This document shows positions 1-7,227 of a stretch of DNA of 21,654 bases, piece after piece (position 1 is the first letter of the stretch; the number at the start of each line of letters is the position of its first letter). This DNA is from Nitrospinota bacterium (lineage in GTDB: Bacteria; Nitrospinota_A; UBA7883; JACRLM01). The stretch covers positions 1-21,654 of the forward strand of contig JADGAO010000028.1 in NCBI GenBank assembly GCA_015231995.1. Reading direction: 5' to 3'. The translations under genes were made by a program, and so were the position numbers. Below the pieces are notes generated by a model. The model searched no databases. It was not told the origin of the DNA and saw only the letters and a program-made list of their open reading frames with translations.

Positions 1-381
1 GAAGTTGAAATCCGCCCCGATCTTCGCGCCGCATTTCACGCAGAAACGGTCATCCCCGGCAATCGGCGCCGCTCCGCGCCGTTCCGCTTTGGAGGACACT
101 CCTGCTTCCAGTTCGTCTATCTTTCCAAGCAGGGCGACGGCGTCCGACTCGAACCTTGTTTTCATCTCCTGATAGTCGGCGTCGTCTATCTTCCCCATCT
201 TGTAGTCGAAGTCCAGGTCTTTTAACGCGATGTACACCGCCTCTTTTTTGTATAGCAGGTCGGTAAGCTCGCTCTCTTCCACTCCGGCCCCGGCCACCTG
301 CGCGGCGCGGCGGTTGTAGAGCGGATAGGCTATGAACAACAGTGTCAACGCCAGTATCGCGATTTCGGTTATCAGTATCAT
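1..381 (-). CDS. CcmI-type cytochrome c biogenesis protein with zinc ribbon (partial, 3' end outside window)
   Basis: An open frame runs from ATG at 381 to the window edge without a stop (127 codons). Residues about 3-20 form one hydrophobic N-terminal segment ending in a tyrosine- and arginine-containing stretch. A charged helical region follows, with a leucine/tyrosine-rich helix and the pattern LKDLDFDYKMGKIDDADY. This layout (membrane anchor, then a helix of the type 'ALxDLDFDYxxGKLxxxDY') is known from the N-terminal part of CcmI/CycH proteins, which help present apocytochrome c to the haem ligation machinery. Near the window edge a CVKCG pair begins what looks like a zinc ribbon; its second CxxC pair would lie outside the window. 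The start is 7 nt after the CcmH stop, so the two genes are one unit. The zinc ribbon is typical of short CcmI-like proteins rather than the long TPR form. Family assignment is inferred from the pattern and the neighbour. Confidence 0.72.
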   Translation of the reverse strand, partial: MILITEIAILALTLLFIAYPLYNRRAAQVAGAGVEESELTDLLYKKEAVYIALKDLDFDYKMGKIDDADYQEMKTRFESDAVALLGKIDELEAGVSSKAERRGAAPIAGDDRFCVKCGAKIGADFNF

Positions 382-388
382 GTTCCGG

Positions 389-916
389 TCAATCCTCGAA
401 TTCCGATAGCTCTTTTTTCATCCGCTCCGCCAACTGGCCGCCGGAGCCTGCGTCTGGCTCCTGCCTGGCGACAGTTTGCGAAACTGCGGGAGACCCGCTA
501 CGAGTCCAGCCTTTTATCAGCTTAAAAACCAGCCCACCCACCACAATTATCGCCACGGAAGGGAAAATGTAACCGACAAGGTTGAATCCTTCCTCCTTCG
601 GTTTGGACAAGATTATCTGCCCCTTTTCCTTGACGAAAATGGAGACTATTTCGTCATGGTTTTTACCCTGGACTATGAGCTCTTTTATCTTGTTGCGCGA
701 AGGGATGGCGCTGTCACAGGTTGTGTGCGGACAGGCTTTCACAGTCTGGTTGCACCCGCAAAGGCAGGACATTTCCCTGCAGAGACGGTCGTACAGGACT
801 TCTCCCTCCGGCCCCAAAGGAGCCTCCGCCAAGGCGGACATGGGAGCCAAAATCATAAAGGCGGCCAGCGCCACCGTAATCATTTTCATCTTATTAAACC
901 GTAAAAACATCCTCAT
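389..916 (-). CDS. ccmH: CcmH/CycL/NrfF-family cytochrome c maturation protein
   Basis: The 175-residue protein has an N-terminal signal peptide (about 10-30, ending ALAEA), a cysteine-rich domain and one membrane helix at about 112-134. CcmH is a membrane-anchored thiol protein of the System I (Ccm) pathway that reduces the haem-binding cysteines of apocytochrome c on the periplasmic side. The family usually carries an LRCxxCQ motif. Here the same place reads CREMSCLCGCNQT followed by KACPHTTC, giving cysteines at about 46, 51, 53, 55, 62 and 67, more than the canonical two. The helical segment after it (RNKIKELIVQGKNHDEIVSIFV) matches the family's three-helix bundle. Several in-frame ATGs (codons 1, 3, 10 and 12) lie before the signal peptide, so the exact start is uncertain. 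It is followed 7 nt later by the CcmI-like gene. Confidence 0.85.
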   Translation of the reverse strand: MRMFLRFNKMKMITVALAAFMILAPMSALAEAPLGPEGEVLYDRLCREMSCLCGCNQTVKACPHTTCDSAIPSRNKIKELIVQGKNHDEIVSIFVKEKGQIILSKPKEEGFNLVGYIFPSVAIIVVGGLVFKLIKGWTRSGSPAVSQTVARQEPDAGSGGQLAERMKKELSEFED

Positions 917-945
917 GATTCATGATAGCACAGGGATGGATTCCG

Positions 946-1010
946 TGTAGGGGCAGACCTGTGTGTCTGCCCTGTCTCATGCGGGCGAGCACGCAGATTC
1001 GCCCCTGCAA
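946..1010. repeat. Short dispersed palindromic repeat
   Basis: The ends form an imperfect inverted repeat: tgtaggggc at 946-954 against gcccctgca at 1001-1009 (8 of 9 pairs). Inside are two further hairpins: an 8-bp perfect stem (951-958 with 965-972, 6-nt loop) and a 6-bp stem (983-988 with 999-1004). The arrangement resembles a family of small non-coding repeats scattered in many environmental genomes. It sits between the terminator of the SCO gene and the start of ccmH. Confidence 0.6.
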
Positions 1011-1014
1011 TTAC

Positions 1015-1051
1015 AAAAACGGCGCGAAAGCTTATTCAGGCCTCCGCGCCG
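1015..1051 (-). terminator. Rho-independent terminator after the SCO gene
   Basis: Read on the minus strand, 17 nt after the SCO stop codon, a 7-bp GC stem CGGCGCG / CGCGCCG (1051-1045 with 1026-1020, loop 18 nt) is followed directly by TTTTTG. This is the classical hairpin plus U-tract layout, although the loop is long. It would separate the SCO gene from ccmH, which then needs its own promoter. Confidence 0.65.
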
Positions 1052-1067
1052 CCTATTTTAAACTCGG

Positions 1068-1793
1068 TCAGTTCTTGAGCATAGCGCCCAAGGTTTCGCC
1101 GAACTCCTTGGGGTCAACCTTCGTGCCGTAAATCTGCTTTGCGATGACTCCGCCTTTAGTGACGGCGGTGAGCATGGTTATATGAGCCCATATCTCTTCT
1201 TTTGACGGGGCGTAATAGAAGCCGAAAGCCTCCGTCAGGGTCTTCACTGTGTTTTTCTCCGCAAGGCCGAACGTCCAGAATTTCGGATCGCTCGTAAAGC
1301 TCTGGGAGTAGTCTTTTATCCTCTTCACGTCGTCGCGCTCCGTGTCGAAACTTAACGTGAGAAAGCGGTATTTGTCGCCATGTTTATCCTTGACCGACTT
1401 GGCGGCCTTGACCATGTTGGCGGTAATCGTCGGGCAGATGTGCGGGCAGTCGGTGAAGATGAACGCCACGAAGAACGGTTTGTCGAAGAACTCTTTAAGC
1501 TTCACCTTTTTCCCGTCCTGATTGATGAACGTAAGCTCCCCGTCGAGCTTGGAGCCCACTTTCGCCTCGGCGTTGGGCATCCATTTCATCATTCTTTTCT
1601 TGAGTTCGTCCTCGGAAGGCATCTCGTGGCCCTTATGGGCGGCCGGGTCGTCCTGTCCATGCTTCATCATGTCGTGGCCGGGAGCCTGGCCGTGCTGGCT
1701 GTGATCCATCTGCGCCTGCGCCTGGCCCGTGAAAAACAGGATCGCGCCCCCAAACATCATCGGCGCCGCTAACTTCATCAATCCGTGCAACAT
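1068..1793 (-). CDS. SCO1/SenC-family copper-binding thioredoxin-fold protein
   Basis: The 241-residue protein has an N-terminal hydrophobic signal or anchor (about 8-28). A Met/His-rich stretch follows at about 29-64 (DHSQHG, HDMMKHG, HKGHEM), and then a thioredoxin-like SCO domain. The copper site is visible as CPHIC (Cys116 and Cys120) with the distal histidine at about 204 in WAHITM. SCO proteins deliver copper to the CuA centre of cytochrome c oxidase or keep its cysteines reduced, acting in the periplasm. The Met/His segment could act as an additional low-affinity copper-binding tail; this is inference. The start ATG is preceded by AAGGAG with a 9-nt spacing, and a candidate -10 box lies further upstream. 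A terminator follows the stop. The nearby ccmH/ccmI genes fit a respiratory cytochrome assembly context. Confidence 0.88.
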   Translation of the reverse strand: MLHGLMKLAAPMMFGGAILFFTGQAQAQMDHSQHGQAPGHDMMKHGQDDPAAHKGHEMPSEDELKKRMMKWMPNAEAKVGSKLDGELTFINQDGKKVKLKEFFDKPFFVAFIFTDCPHICPTITANMVKAAKSVKDKHGDKYRFLTLSFDTERDDVKRIKDYSQSFTSDPKFWTFGLAEKNTVKTLTEAFGFYYAPSKEEIWAHITMLTAVTKGGVIAKQIYGTKVDPKEFGETLGAMLKN

Positions 1794-1829
1794 CGAAATC
1801 GTCTCCTTTTTCCAATTCCGAAAATTTTA

Positions 1830-1835
1830 ATTATA
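1830..1835 (-). promoter_or_regulatory. Candidate -10 box for the SCO gene
   Basis: On the minus strand this is a perfect TATAAT, lying 36 nt upstream of the SCO start codon in an A/T-rich leader. No convincing -35 element is visible 16-18 nt upstream (ACACCT at a 17-nt spacing), so the assignment rests on the -10 box and its position. Confidence 0.5.
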
Positions 1836-1886
1836 CCCCAATCCGGGAATACAGGTGTAACCAGCTTCGCCTGTTTTATGCTCGGC

Positions 1887-1978
1887 GGGGTGTTTTAGCC
1901 CTGGAAGGGGGCGTCCCGCCGTCCTATCAGCTTAAAGAGGGGGGGTGACATCCCGCTGAGGCGGGACTCAAACACCCC
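1887..1978. repeat. Composite inverted-repeat element downstream of selB
   Basis: The outer arms GGGGTGTTT (1887-1895) and AAACACCCC (1970-1978) are perfect reverse complements. Within them GTCCCGC (1913-1919) pairs with GCGGGAC (1961-1967). A competing local hairpin has GGGGTG (1942-1947) with CACCCC (1973-1978) enclosing TCCCGC-TGAG-GCGGGA (1951-1966). The left end (ctcggcggggtgttt) resembles the left end of the repeat at 8266, so they may belong to one dispersed family. It occupies most of the gap between the SCO gene and selB, and may also act as the transcript end for selB, although no U-tract follows it on the minus strand. Confidence 0.5.
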
Positions 1979-2047
1979 GGACAGCGCATAATAACACCCT
2001 AGTGTAAACAAACTCATTTTGTAGCGTTGAACAGCCTGACCTGTTTT

Positions 2048-3952
2048 TTATCTAAGCACTCTCGTCCCCTTGTCGTCAATCCGTTTTGTGACTCCTGTTT
2101 TGTCGAAATATTCCAGCAGGTCTATCGCCACTTTCCGGCCCGTCTCCAGTATGTCCCGGTAACGTGCGGTGGTGACGGAACCGGCCGTTTCCAGTTCGCC
2201 AAGCAACCTGGCTTTGGCGGAAGCGAAAATTTCCGCATGAAACGACAGGTCGGGCGACACGCTTACTATCTCTCCCCGTTCGATGAGTGAACGGGCCATT
2301 TTCGCCGCATCGGAACGCTTCAAACCGGCGTTTTCATAAATCTTTTCCGGCTTGGGCGGGTTAAACCCTCCCTTCAGGAACTCGGCGAGTATGGCTTTGC
2401 GCGCCCGCTCCGCCGAAGGATCGAAAACCGCCGTCCTGCCGGGAACCCGCAGGGCCGACCCGTAATATTCCAGAGCCCCGCCTGCGACGGCTTTCCGTAT
2501 CCACCATCCCGCCACGGCCTTGTGAACGCCCGGCAGGACGGCCACTGCAAGCTGTGGCTCTTCCATCCCTACAATCGAAGGATTCTCGTGGTGAAACCGT
2601 TCGACCCGTTCCTTCAACCGGACGATCAGTTTTTCCCCCTCAACTGCGTCGCAGAGATAAGCATCCCCGCCCACCTCGAAAATCGAGGAGCCTGGAATCT
2701 CCGAGACGATCTGCTGTATCGTCTCGCGTGGCATGTTAAAAATGGAGCCAAGCTCCGCTGATGGGACTCCAGACGGGTTTTCGGCTACGAGGGCCGTGAT
2801 CCCGGATTTTGCGTTTTTGAGCGCGTCAAACGTCGCCTTCCGCGCCTTCATGCCCCTGCGCCCAATTAACGGGCCGCCGGGGAGCAGAACGACGCCGCCA
2901 CCCACCGTCCCGCTGGCCGATGGGGAGCGCAATATGAACCTATCGCCGTTGATGAGGTTTAACGGCCCTTTGAACCTTATCTGGGCGACGCTTTTTTCGC
3001 CCGGTTTTATTTCCGAACCGGCCATCAGGAAAACCTCGCAAAACCGCTCCGCCGTGTGCGCGTGCAGTATGTACGACTTTCCATGCGCGATCGGAAGCTC
3101 CGAAAGCCTGTGGCACGCCACTTCTGAGATGAAGTTCTGACATTCCACAGCGATCGCAGGATGCAAAATCACATACCCCCGGCCCACTCCCGCTTTTTCC
3201 GGGCCCGCCACGTTTAGCGCAACACGTTCGCCCGCCCTCCCCTCCTGCGCCTGCTCCCCGTGTGTCTGGACGGAACGCACCCGCGCCTCCGCCCCGCCGG
3301 GAGAGAAGACAAGCCGGTCGCCAGCCTTCACAGTTCCGCCGTTGACGGTGCCGGTGACGACGAGCCCATGCCCTTTCATGATAAAAACGCGGTCAACGGG
3401 CAGACGGAAATATGCGTCGGCCCGCCGGGATGTTGGAGTGGCGAGTATGCGATACAGCTCTTGTTTAAGATCGGCGATCCCCATGCCTGTCACGGACGAG
3501 CAGGGGATTATTTTCGAACCTTGCAGAGAAGAGCCGCTGAGGAGTTGTTCAACGTCGGCGACTGCAATCTTCAAAGCGTCGTCATCAACAAGGTCGGCTT
3601 TTGTAATCGCAACGACACCCCTGTTAACGCCGAGAATATCTAGTATCGCCAGATGTTCCGCCGTCTGCGGCATCACAGCATCGTCCGCAGAGACCACGAG
3701 CAGGGCCGCATCCAGCCCGGTGGCGCCCGCCGCCATATTGTGGATGAACTTGGCGTGGCCCGGCGCGTCAATGATGGAGGCGACGCCGACGCCGGGGATG
3801 TCCATGTGGGCGAACCCCAAATCTATGGTGATGCCACGGCGTTTCTCTTCTTTAAGCCTGTCGCAATCAGTTCCCGTGAGGGCGCGCACAAGGCTTGTCT
3901 TGCCGTGGTCTATATGCCCGGCGGTTCCGATAACGCAATGGGCGTTTTTCAT
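2048..3952 (-). CDS. selB: Selenocysteine-specific elongation factor SelB
   Basis: SelB is the GTPase that carries selenocysteyl-tRNA(Sec) to the ribosome and reads UGA as selenocysteine when a SECIS hairpin is present. The 634-residue protein starts with an EF-Tu-like G domain: G1 GHIDHGKT at 12-19, G2 RGIT near 39-42, G3 DAPGH at 62-66 and G4 TKAD at 117-120. The beta-barrel domains follow, and then a C-terminal region with winged-helix character (about 380-634, for example GELETAGSVTTARYRDILETGRKVAIDLLEYFDKTGVTKR), which is the SECIS-binding part and sets SelB apart from EF-Tu. Length matches the family. It lies 23 nt after the histidine kinase gene, so it is probably co-transcribed with der and the kinase. 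The ribosome-binding site is weak. selA, selD and selC are not in the window, and no in-frame UGA readthrough candidate was recognised here. Confidence 0.95.
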   Translation of the reverse strand: MKNAHCVIGTAGHIDHGKTSLVRALTGTDCDRLKEEKRRGITIDLGFAHMDIPGVGVASIIDAPGHAKFIHNMAAGATGLDAALLVVSADDAVMPQTAEHLAILDILGVNRGVVAITKADLVDDDALKIAVADVEQLLSGSSLQGSKIIPCSSVTGMGIADLKQELYRILATPTSRRADAYFRLPVDRVFIMKGHGLVVTGTVNGGTVKAGDRLVFSPGGAEARVRSVQTHGEQAQEGRAGERVALNVAGPEKAGVGRGYVILHPAIAVECQNFISEVACHRLSELPIAHGKSYILHAHTAERFCEVFLMAGSEIKPGEKSVAQIRFKGPLNLINGDRFILRSPSASGTVGGGVVLLPGGPLIGRRGMKARKATFDALKNAKSGITALVAENPSGVPSAELGSIFNMPRETIQQIVSEIPGSSIFEVGGDAYLCDAVEGEKLIVRLKERVERFHHENPSIVGMEEPQLAVAVLPGVHKAVAGWWIRKAVAGGALEYYGSALRVPGRTAVFDPSAERARKAILAEFLKGGFNPPKPEKIYENAGLKRSDAAKMARSLIERGEIVSVSPDLSFHAEIFASAKARLLGELETAGSVTTARYRDILETGRKVAIDLLEYFDKTGVTKRIDDKGTRVLR

Positions 3953-3975
3953 CTATCGGTAAAAGCCCGTCCGGC

Positions 3976-5784
3976 TCAGGCCTGCGGCCTGTTTCTTCGC
4001 AAAGGAATCCGCACATGGAACGTGGAGCCATGCCCCTCGCCGCTTGCCACGCTTATCGTGCCGCCATGCAGTTCCACATACCCTTTGCAGATGGCAAGCC
4101 CCAGCCCGGAGCCTGGCTCCACACCCTGCTGGGTTCTTTTCAACTGTTCAAACTTCCCGAACACCGTGTCGCGCTCCTCGCGTGATATGCCAGGCCCCGT
4201 GTCGGAGACCATGATAAGAACGTGGCCATCCTCCGTCCTTTTGGCGATGTGGATGGAGCCGCTTTTCGGGGTGAATTTTATCGCGTTGCCTATAAGGTTG
4301 TTCATGACATGCAGAAGCTTGGAGGCGTCGCCTTCCATGACGGTTTTCTCCCCCATCGAAAGAGTGACGGATTGCCCCTTCTCATGCGCGCCGAACTCCA
4401 TGGTCTTCACGCTTTCTTCTATGATGTCGTCAACGGCCAGTTCGTCGTATGTTATCCGCGCCGCCCCGGCCTCGATCTTGGAAACGTCGAGTATGTCGTT
4501 GACCAACTGCATGAGCCGCCCGCAGGAACGCAGGGACGTGGACGTCTCCCTTTTGAACGCCGCCCCCTCCGGCGATGACTGGATGAGCTTTAGCATCCCG
4601 CTTATCACGCCAAGCGGCGAACGTATGTCGTGCGACACCACCGCAACGAACTCGTCCATGCGCCTGTTAAGCTCCTCGAGCGAGCGGTTCTTCGCCTCCA
4701 GCTCCGCGGCGTGCAGGGCCTTTTCCTCCGCGCGTATGAGCCGCCTGTTGGCCTGCGTCATAAGCGACCCGCCAAGGACAAGTATCAACGTGACGAGGAA
4801 AAGAAGCATGACCGATTGCCAGAAGCTTTTGTTTAGAAGCATCTCCGCCTCGTAGCCCGGCGCGGCCACCGCAAGGCTCCACACCTGATCGAGTATCCGC
4901 ACCCTGGCCGTGGACACGAACCACTCGTTGCCTCCCAGCGATAACTTGAAAGCCGATCCCGTATTATCCAGAGGCGCCCAGCCGGGGACTTTGGAGCCTT
5001 TTACGGCCTTGTCGAACCCGTCCTTGAAATGCCCGATATCGGCGCCTGTCCCATAGGCGCTTTTCACGAAAGACTCCATACGGACGTTGTCCGCAAGAAT
5101 GTCTCCGCCTTCCGTAGACAGCCACGCAAAACCGGACTGGCCCACGCGCACCGGGTCCACCAGCCTTAACGCAAGGTCGCCAGCGCCGACAAGGGCCATT
5201 ATCATGCCGGAGGTATAGATGCCGCTGGCCTTCGGTTTTATTTTTTTCTCGTCCGCGACTTTGCGGAAAATGGGAGTGCCCAGAGCTATCCCCCTGTATG
5301 TCGGGGAGACGAACATCCTGTGGGAGACGTTCACGCGCCACAACGGCATCGTCTCCTGGAAAAACTCCTCGATGAACGGCTTGACCCCGCTTGGGTCGGG
5401 GTCTTTGGTGACCATGAGGGCCGTCTGCCCGGCGTCGTTGAGCAGGATCATGTGCGAGATGGCTTCCTTGTGTTTTGCGATTACGCCACGGAAGGCCAGG
5501 TCCGCCTCTGGAGCGCGGTAGTTCTTGACCACGTCTATTTCGGTCAGCAATAAAAGCTCGCTGATCACCCCTTCGAAGAATATCTGGGTGGATTTGGCGG
5601 AGGACTCCGCAAGGAACGAAAGGTTTTTAGTGAAAGATTTCTCGTTCTCGGCTTTGACCGTCTTATTGAGGCTGAAAGCCAGCCAGAAGACGAGAAGCAG
5701 GAACAGCGAGACCACAAGCCAGATCGCGGTTATGTAGGCACGTTCGCTCCAGGCTCCGGGATGTGGCCCCTCTTCCTCGCTCAC
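3976..5784 (-). CDS. Membrane sensor histidine kinase with extracytoplasmic Cache-like domain
   Basis: The 602-residue protein has a membrane helix at about 18-38 and a periplasmic sensor region at about 40-315 with the fold pattern of a double Cache domain (GFAWLSTEGGDILAD, FVKSAYGTGADIGHF). A second membrane helix lies at about 322-342, then a short coiled coil and the kinase core. The phospho-acceptor is His385 in VSHDIRSP; the N box is LLHVMNNLIGNAIKF (about 490-504), G1 is DTGPGIS (528-534) and G2 is GSGLGLAICKG (558-568). It should autophosphorylate in response to an unknown ligand and pass phosphate to a response regulator, none of which is in the window. The start is GTG at 5784, overlapping the der stop by 4 nt (GTGA) with GGAGAGG upstream. 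The frame stays open further upstream inside der, but that extension is only der read in another frame. Confidence 0.93.
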   Translation of the reverse strand: MSEEEGPHPGAWSERAYITAIWLVVSLFLLLVFWLAFSLNKTVKAENEKSFTKNLSFLAESSAKSTQIFFEGVISELLLLTEIDVVKNYRAPEADLAFRGVIAKHKEAISHMILLNDAGQTALMVTKDPDPSGVKPFIEEFFQETMPLWRVNVSHRMFVSPTYRGIALGTPIFRKVADEKKIKPKASGIYTSGMIMALVGAGDLALRLVDPVRVGQSGFAWLSTEGGDILADNVRMESFVKSAYGTGADIGHFKDGFDKAVKGSKVPGWAPLDNTGSAFKLSLGGNEWFVSTARVRILDQVWSLAVAAPGYEAEMLLNKSFWQSVMLLFLVTLILVLGGSLMTQANRRLIRAEEKALHAAELEAKNRSLEELNRRMDEFVAVVSHDIRSPLGVISGMLKLIQSSPEGAAFKRETSTSLRSCGRLMQLVNDILDVSKIEAGAARITYDELAVDDIIEESVKTMEFGAHEKGQSVTLSMGEKTVMEGDASKLLHVMNNLIGNAIKFTPKSGSIHIAKRTEDGHVLIMVSDTGPGISREERDTVFGKFEQLKRTQQGVEPGSGLGLAICKGYVELHGGTISVASGEGHGSTFHVRIPLRRNRPQA

Positions 5785-7136
5785 TTGTCCTCTCCATCCC
5801 TCTCCTGCCCAGACCTCCTGCCAGACGGCTTGCGGAAATTGAGCCTTATCGGGGTGAGGCCGAATTCGCCCTCTTCCCTTATCCTGTTGGCTATGTAACG
5901 GCGGTAAGAGAAATGCACGTCGTCCGGCGAGTTCGTCATCAGCACAAACGACGGCGGCTTGACGGACGCCTGCGTGGAGAAATAGATTTTGACGCGCCGC
6001 GCCCCTGCGAGCGGCGGGGTCTTGCGTTCCACCGCCCGCCCGACGATGTCGTTGAGCGAGGAGGTGGAGATGCGTTTGGCGTATTGCGAGTACACGTCCA
6101 CAGCCGCAGAAAGTATCTTGTCCACCCTCTGCCCCGTCATGGCGGAGACGAAAACCACAGGCGCATGGGCGAGGAACTTGAGCTGTTGGCGAATGGACTC
6201 TTCCACCCGCAGGGTTGATTTGTCGTCTTTTTCCACCGCGTCCCATTTATTGACCACGATGACGCACGCCTTGCCAGCGTCGTCTATCAGCCCGGCTATC
6301 TTCGCCTCCTGCACAGCCGCGCCTTCGATGGCGTCAATCACCAAAAGGACGATGTCCGAGCGTTCGATGGCCTTCATTGCCATGATGATCGAATATTTCT
6401 CAAGCTTGGCGGAGACTTTCGACTTCCTGCGTATTCCTGCCGTGTCTATCAGCGTCCACAGCCTGCCGTCGGGAGTGGTGAACGAGGAATCCACCGCGTC
6501 GCGCGTGGTGCCGGGGATATCGCTAACCACCATGCGCTCGCCACCAAGGAGACGGTTGACCAGCGACGATTTACCGACGTTCGGCTTGCCGGCGACCGCA
6601 AGACGGATGACGCTGTTCGGCTCCTCGTCCTCCGGCTCTTCCTCCGGCGAGACGGTAATCAGAGCGGCGGAAAGAAGGTCGCCTACGCCTATGTTGTGTT
6701 CCGCGCTGATAGGATATACGCCCGCAAAACCGAGCCGCTCGAATTCCCCGGCGCTCCCTTCCATGAAGGGGCCGTCCATCTTGTTGACCACGGTGAACAC
6801 GCGTTTGCCGCTTTTGCGAAGACGTTGGGAGACGATCTCGTCCAGGGAGGTCAGCCCTGCGCGGCCGTCCACCACGAAGAAGATTATGTCGGCCTCTTCG
6901 ACGGCGACCATGGCCTGTTCGCGGGCCTTGACCATTATGACGCCGTCGTCGTCCGGGTCCAGCCCGCCGGTGTCCATGACGCCGAATTTTTTGCCTTCCC
7001 AGACGGAGAATGCGGCTATCCTGTCCCGCGTCACGCCCGGCGTATCGTCCACAATGGAGGGCCTGCCCCCGACGATACGGTTGAACAGCGTGGACTTGCC
7101 TACGTTAGGCCTTCCTGCTATGGCTATGTAAAACAT
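5781..7136 (-). CDS. der: Ribosome biogenesis GTPase Der (EngA)
   Basis: Der is an essential double GTPase that helps mature the 50S subunit. The 451-residue protein shows two tandem G domains and a C-terminal KH-like domain. Domain 1 has GRPNVGKS (8-15), DTGG (55-58) and NKMD (118-121). Domain 2 has GKPNVGKS (183-190), DTAG (231-234) and NKWD (296-299). The KH-like part spans about 360-438 with the typical PPSFVLMTNSPDDVHFSYRRYIANRIRE-type end. Between the G domains lies a short acidic linker (EEEPEDEEP). Length is normal. It is the first gene of a minus-strand der-kinase-selB unit and is divergent from moxR across a 91-nt A/T-rich gap that must hold promoters for both. Confidence 0.97.
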   Translation of the reverse strand: MFYIAIAGRPNVGKSTLFNRIVGGRPSIVDDTPGVTRDRIAAFSVWEGKKFGVMDTGGLDPDDDGVIMVKAREQAMVAVEEADIIFFVVDGRAGLTSLDEIVSQRLRKSGKRVFTVVNKMDGPFMEGSAGEFERLGFAGVYPISAEHNIGVGDLLSAALITVSPEEEPEDEEPNSVIRLAVAGKPNVGKSSLVNRLLGGERMVVSDIPGTTRDAVDSSFTTPDGRLWTLIDTAGIRRKSKVSAKLEKYSIIMAMKAIERSDIVLLVIDAIEGAAVQEAKIAGLIDDAGKACVIVVNKWDAVEKDDKSTLRVEESIRQQLKFLAHAPVVFVSAMTGQRVDKILSAAVDVYSQYAKRISTSSLNDIVGRAVERKTPPLAGARRVKIYFSTQASVKPPSFVLMTNSPDDVHFSYRRYIANRIREEGEFGLTPIRLNFRKPSGRRSGQERDGEDK

Positions 7137-7227
7137 GAAGAGTCGCTCATCAAACTAATTATTTTACACCAATAGGGCCGCATAATTTAAAATTCATATT
7201 TTAACCGGTTCCTGGAGGCGATTATCA
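7137..7227. promoter_or_regulatory. Divergent intergenic region between der and moxR
   Basis: This 91-nt A/T-rich gap separates two divergent operons and by position must contain both promoters. On the minus strand TAAAAT, within GGTGTAAAATAATT, is a possible -10 for der. On the plus strand CATAAT and TATTTT are possible -10 elements for moxR. No clear -35 boxes stand out. The moxR ribosome-binding site GGAGG is at 7214-7218, 9 nt before its GTG start. Confidence 0.4.

Noticed and set aside
2035..2046. Hairpin with T-run (aacag...ctgtttttt) next to the selB stop
   Set aside because: The T-run is on the plus strand where no gene ends; for selB on the minus strand there is no U-tract after the stem, and the stem has only five pairs.
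3653..4855. Plus-strand open frame of 400 codons opposite selB and the histidine kinase
   Set aside because: It lies antisense to two strongly recognised genes, has low-complexity Ser/Pro-rich content typical of a reverse-frame shadow in GC-rich DNA, and matches no family I know.
5785..6246. Extension of the histidine kinase frame by 154 codons upstream
   Set aside because: The extension overlaps der in another frame and has no domain signature; GTG at 5784 has a ribosome-binding site and the 4-nt overlap with the der stop.
5989..7131. Plus-strand open frame of 380 codons opposite der
   Set aside because: Entirely antisense to der with shadow-type composition (Ser, Thr, Arg, Pro).
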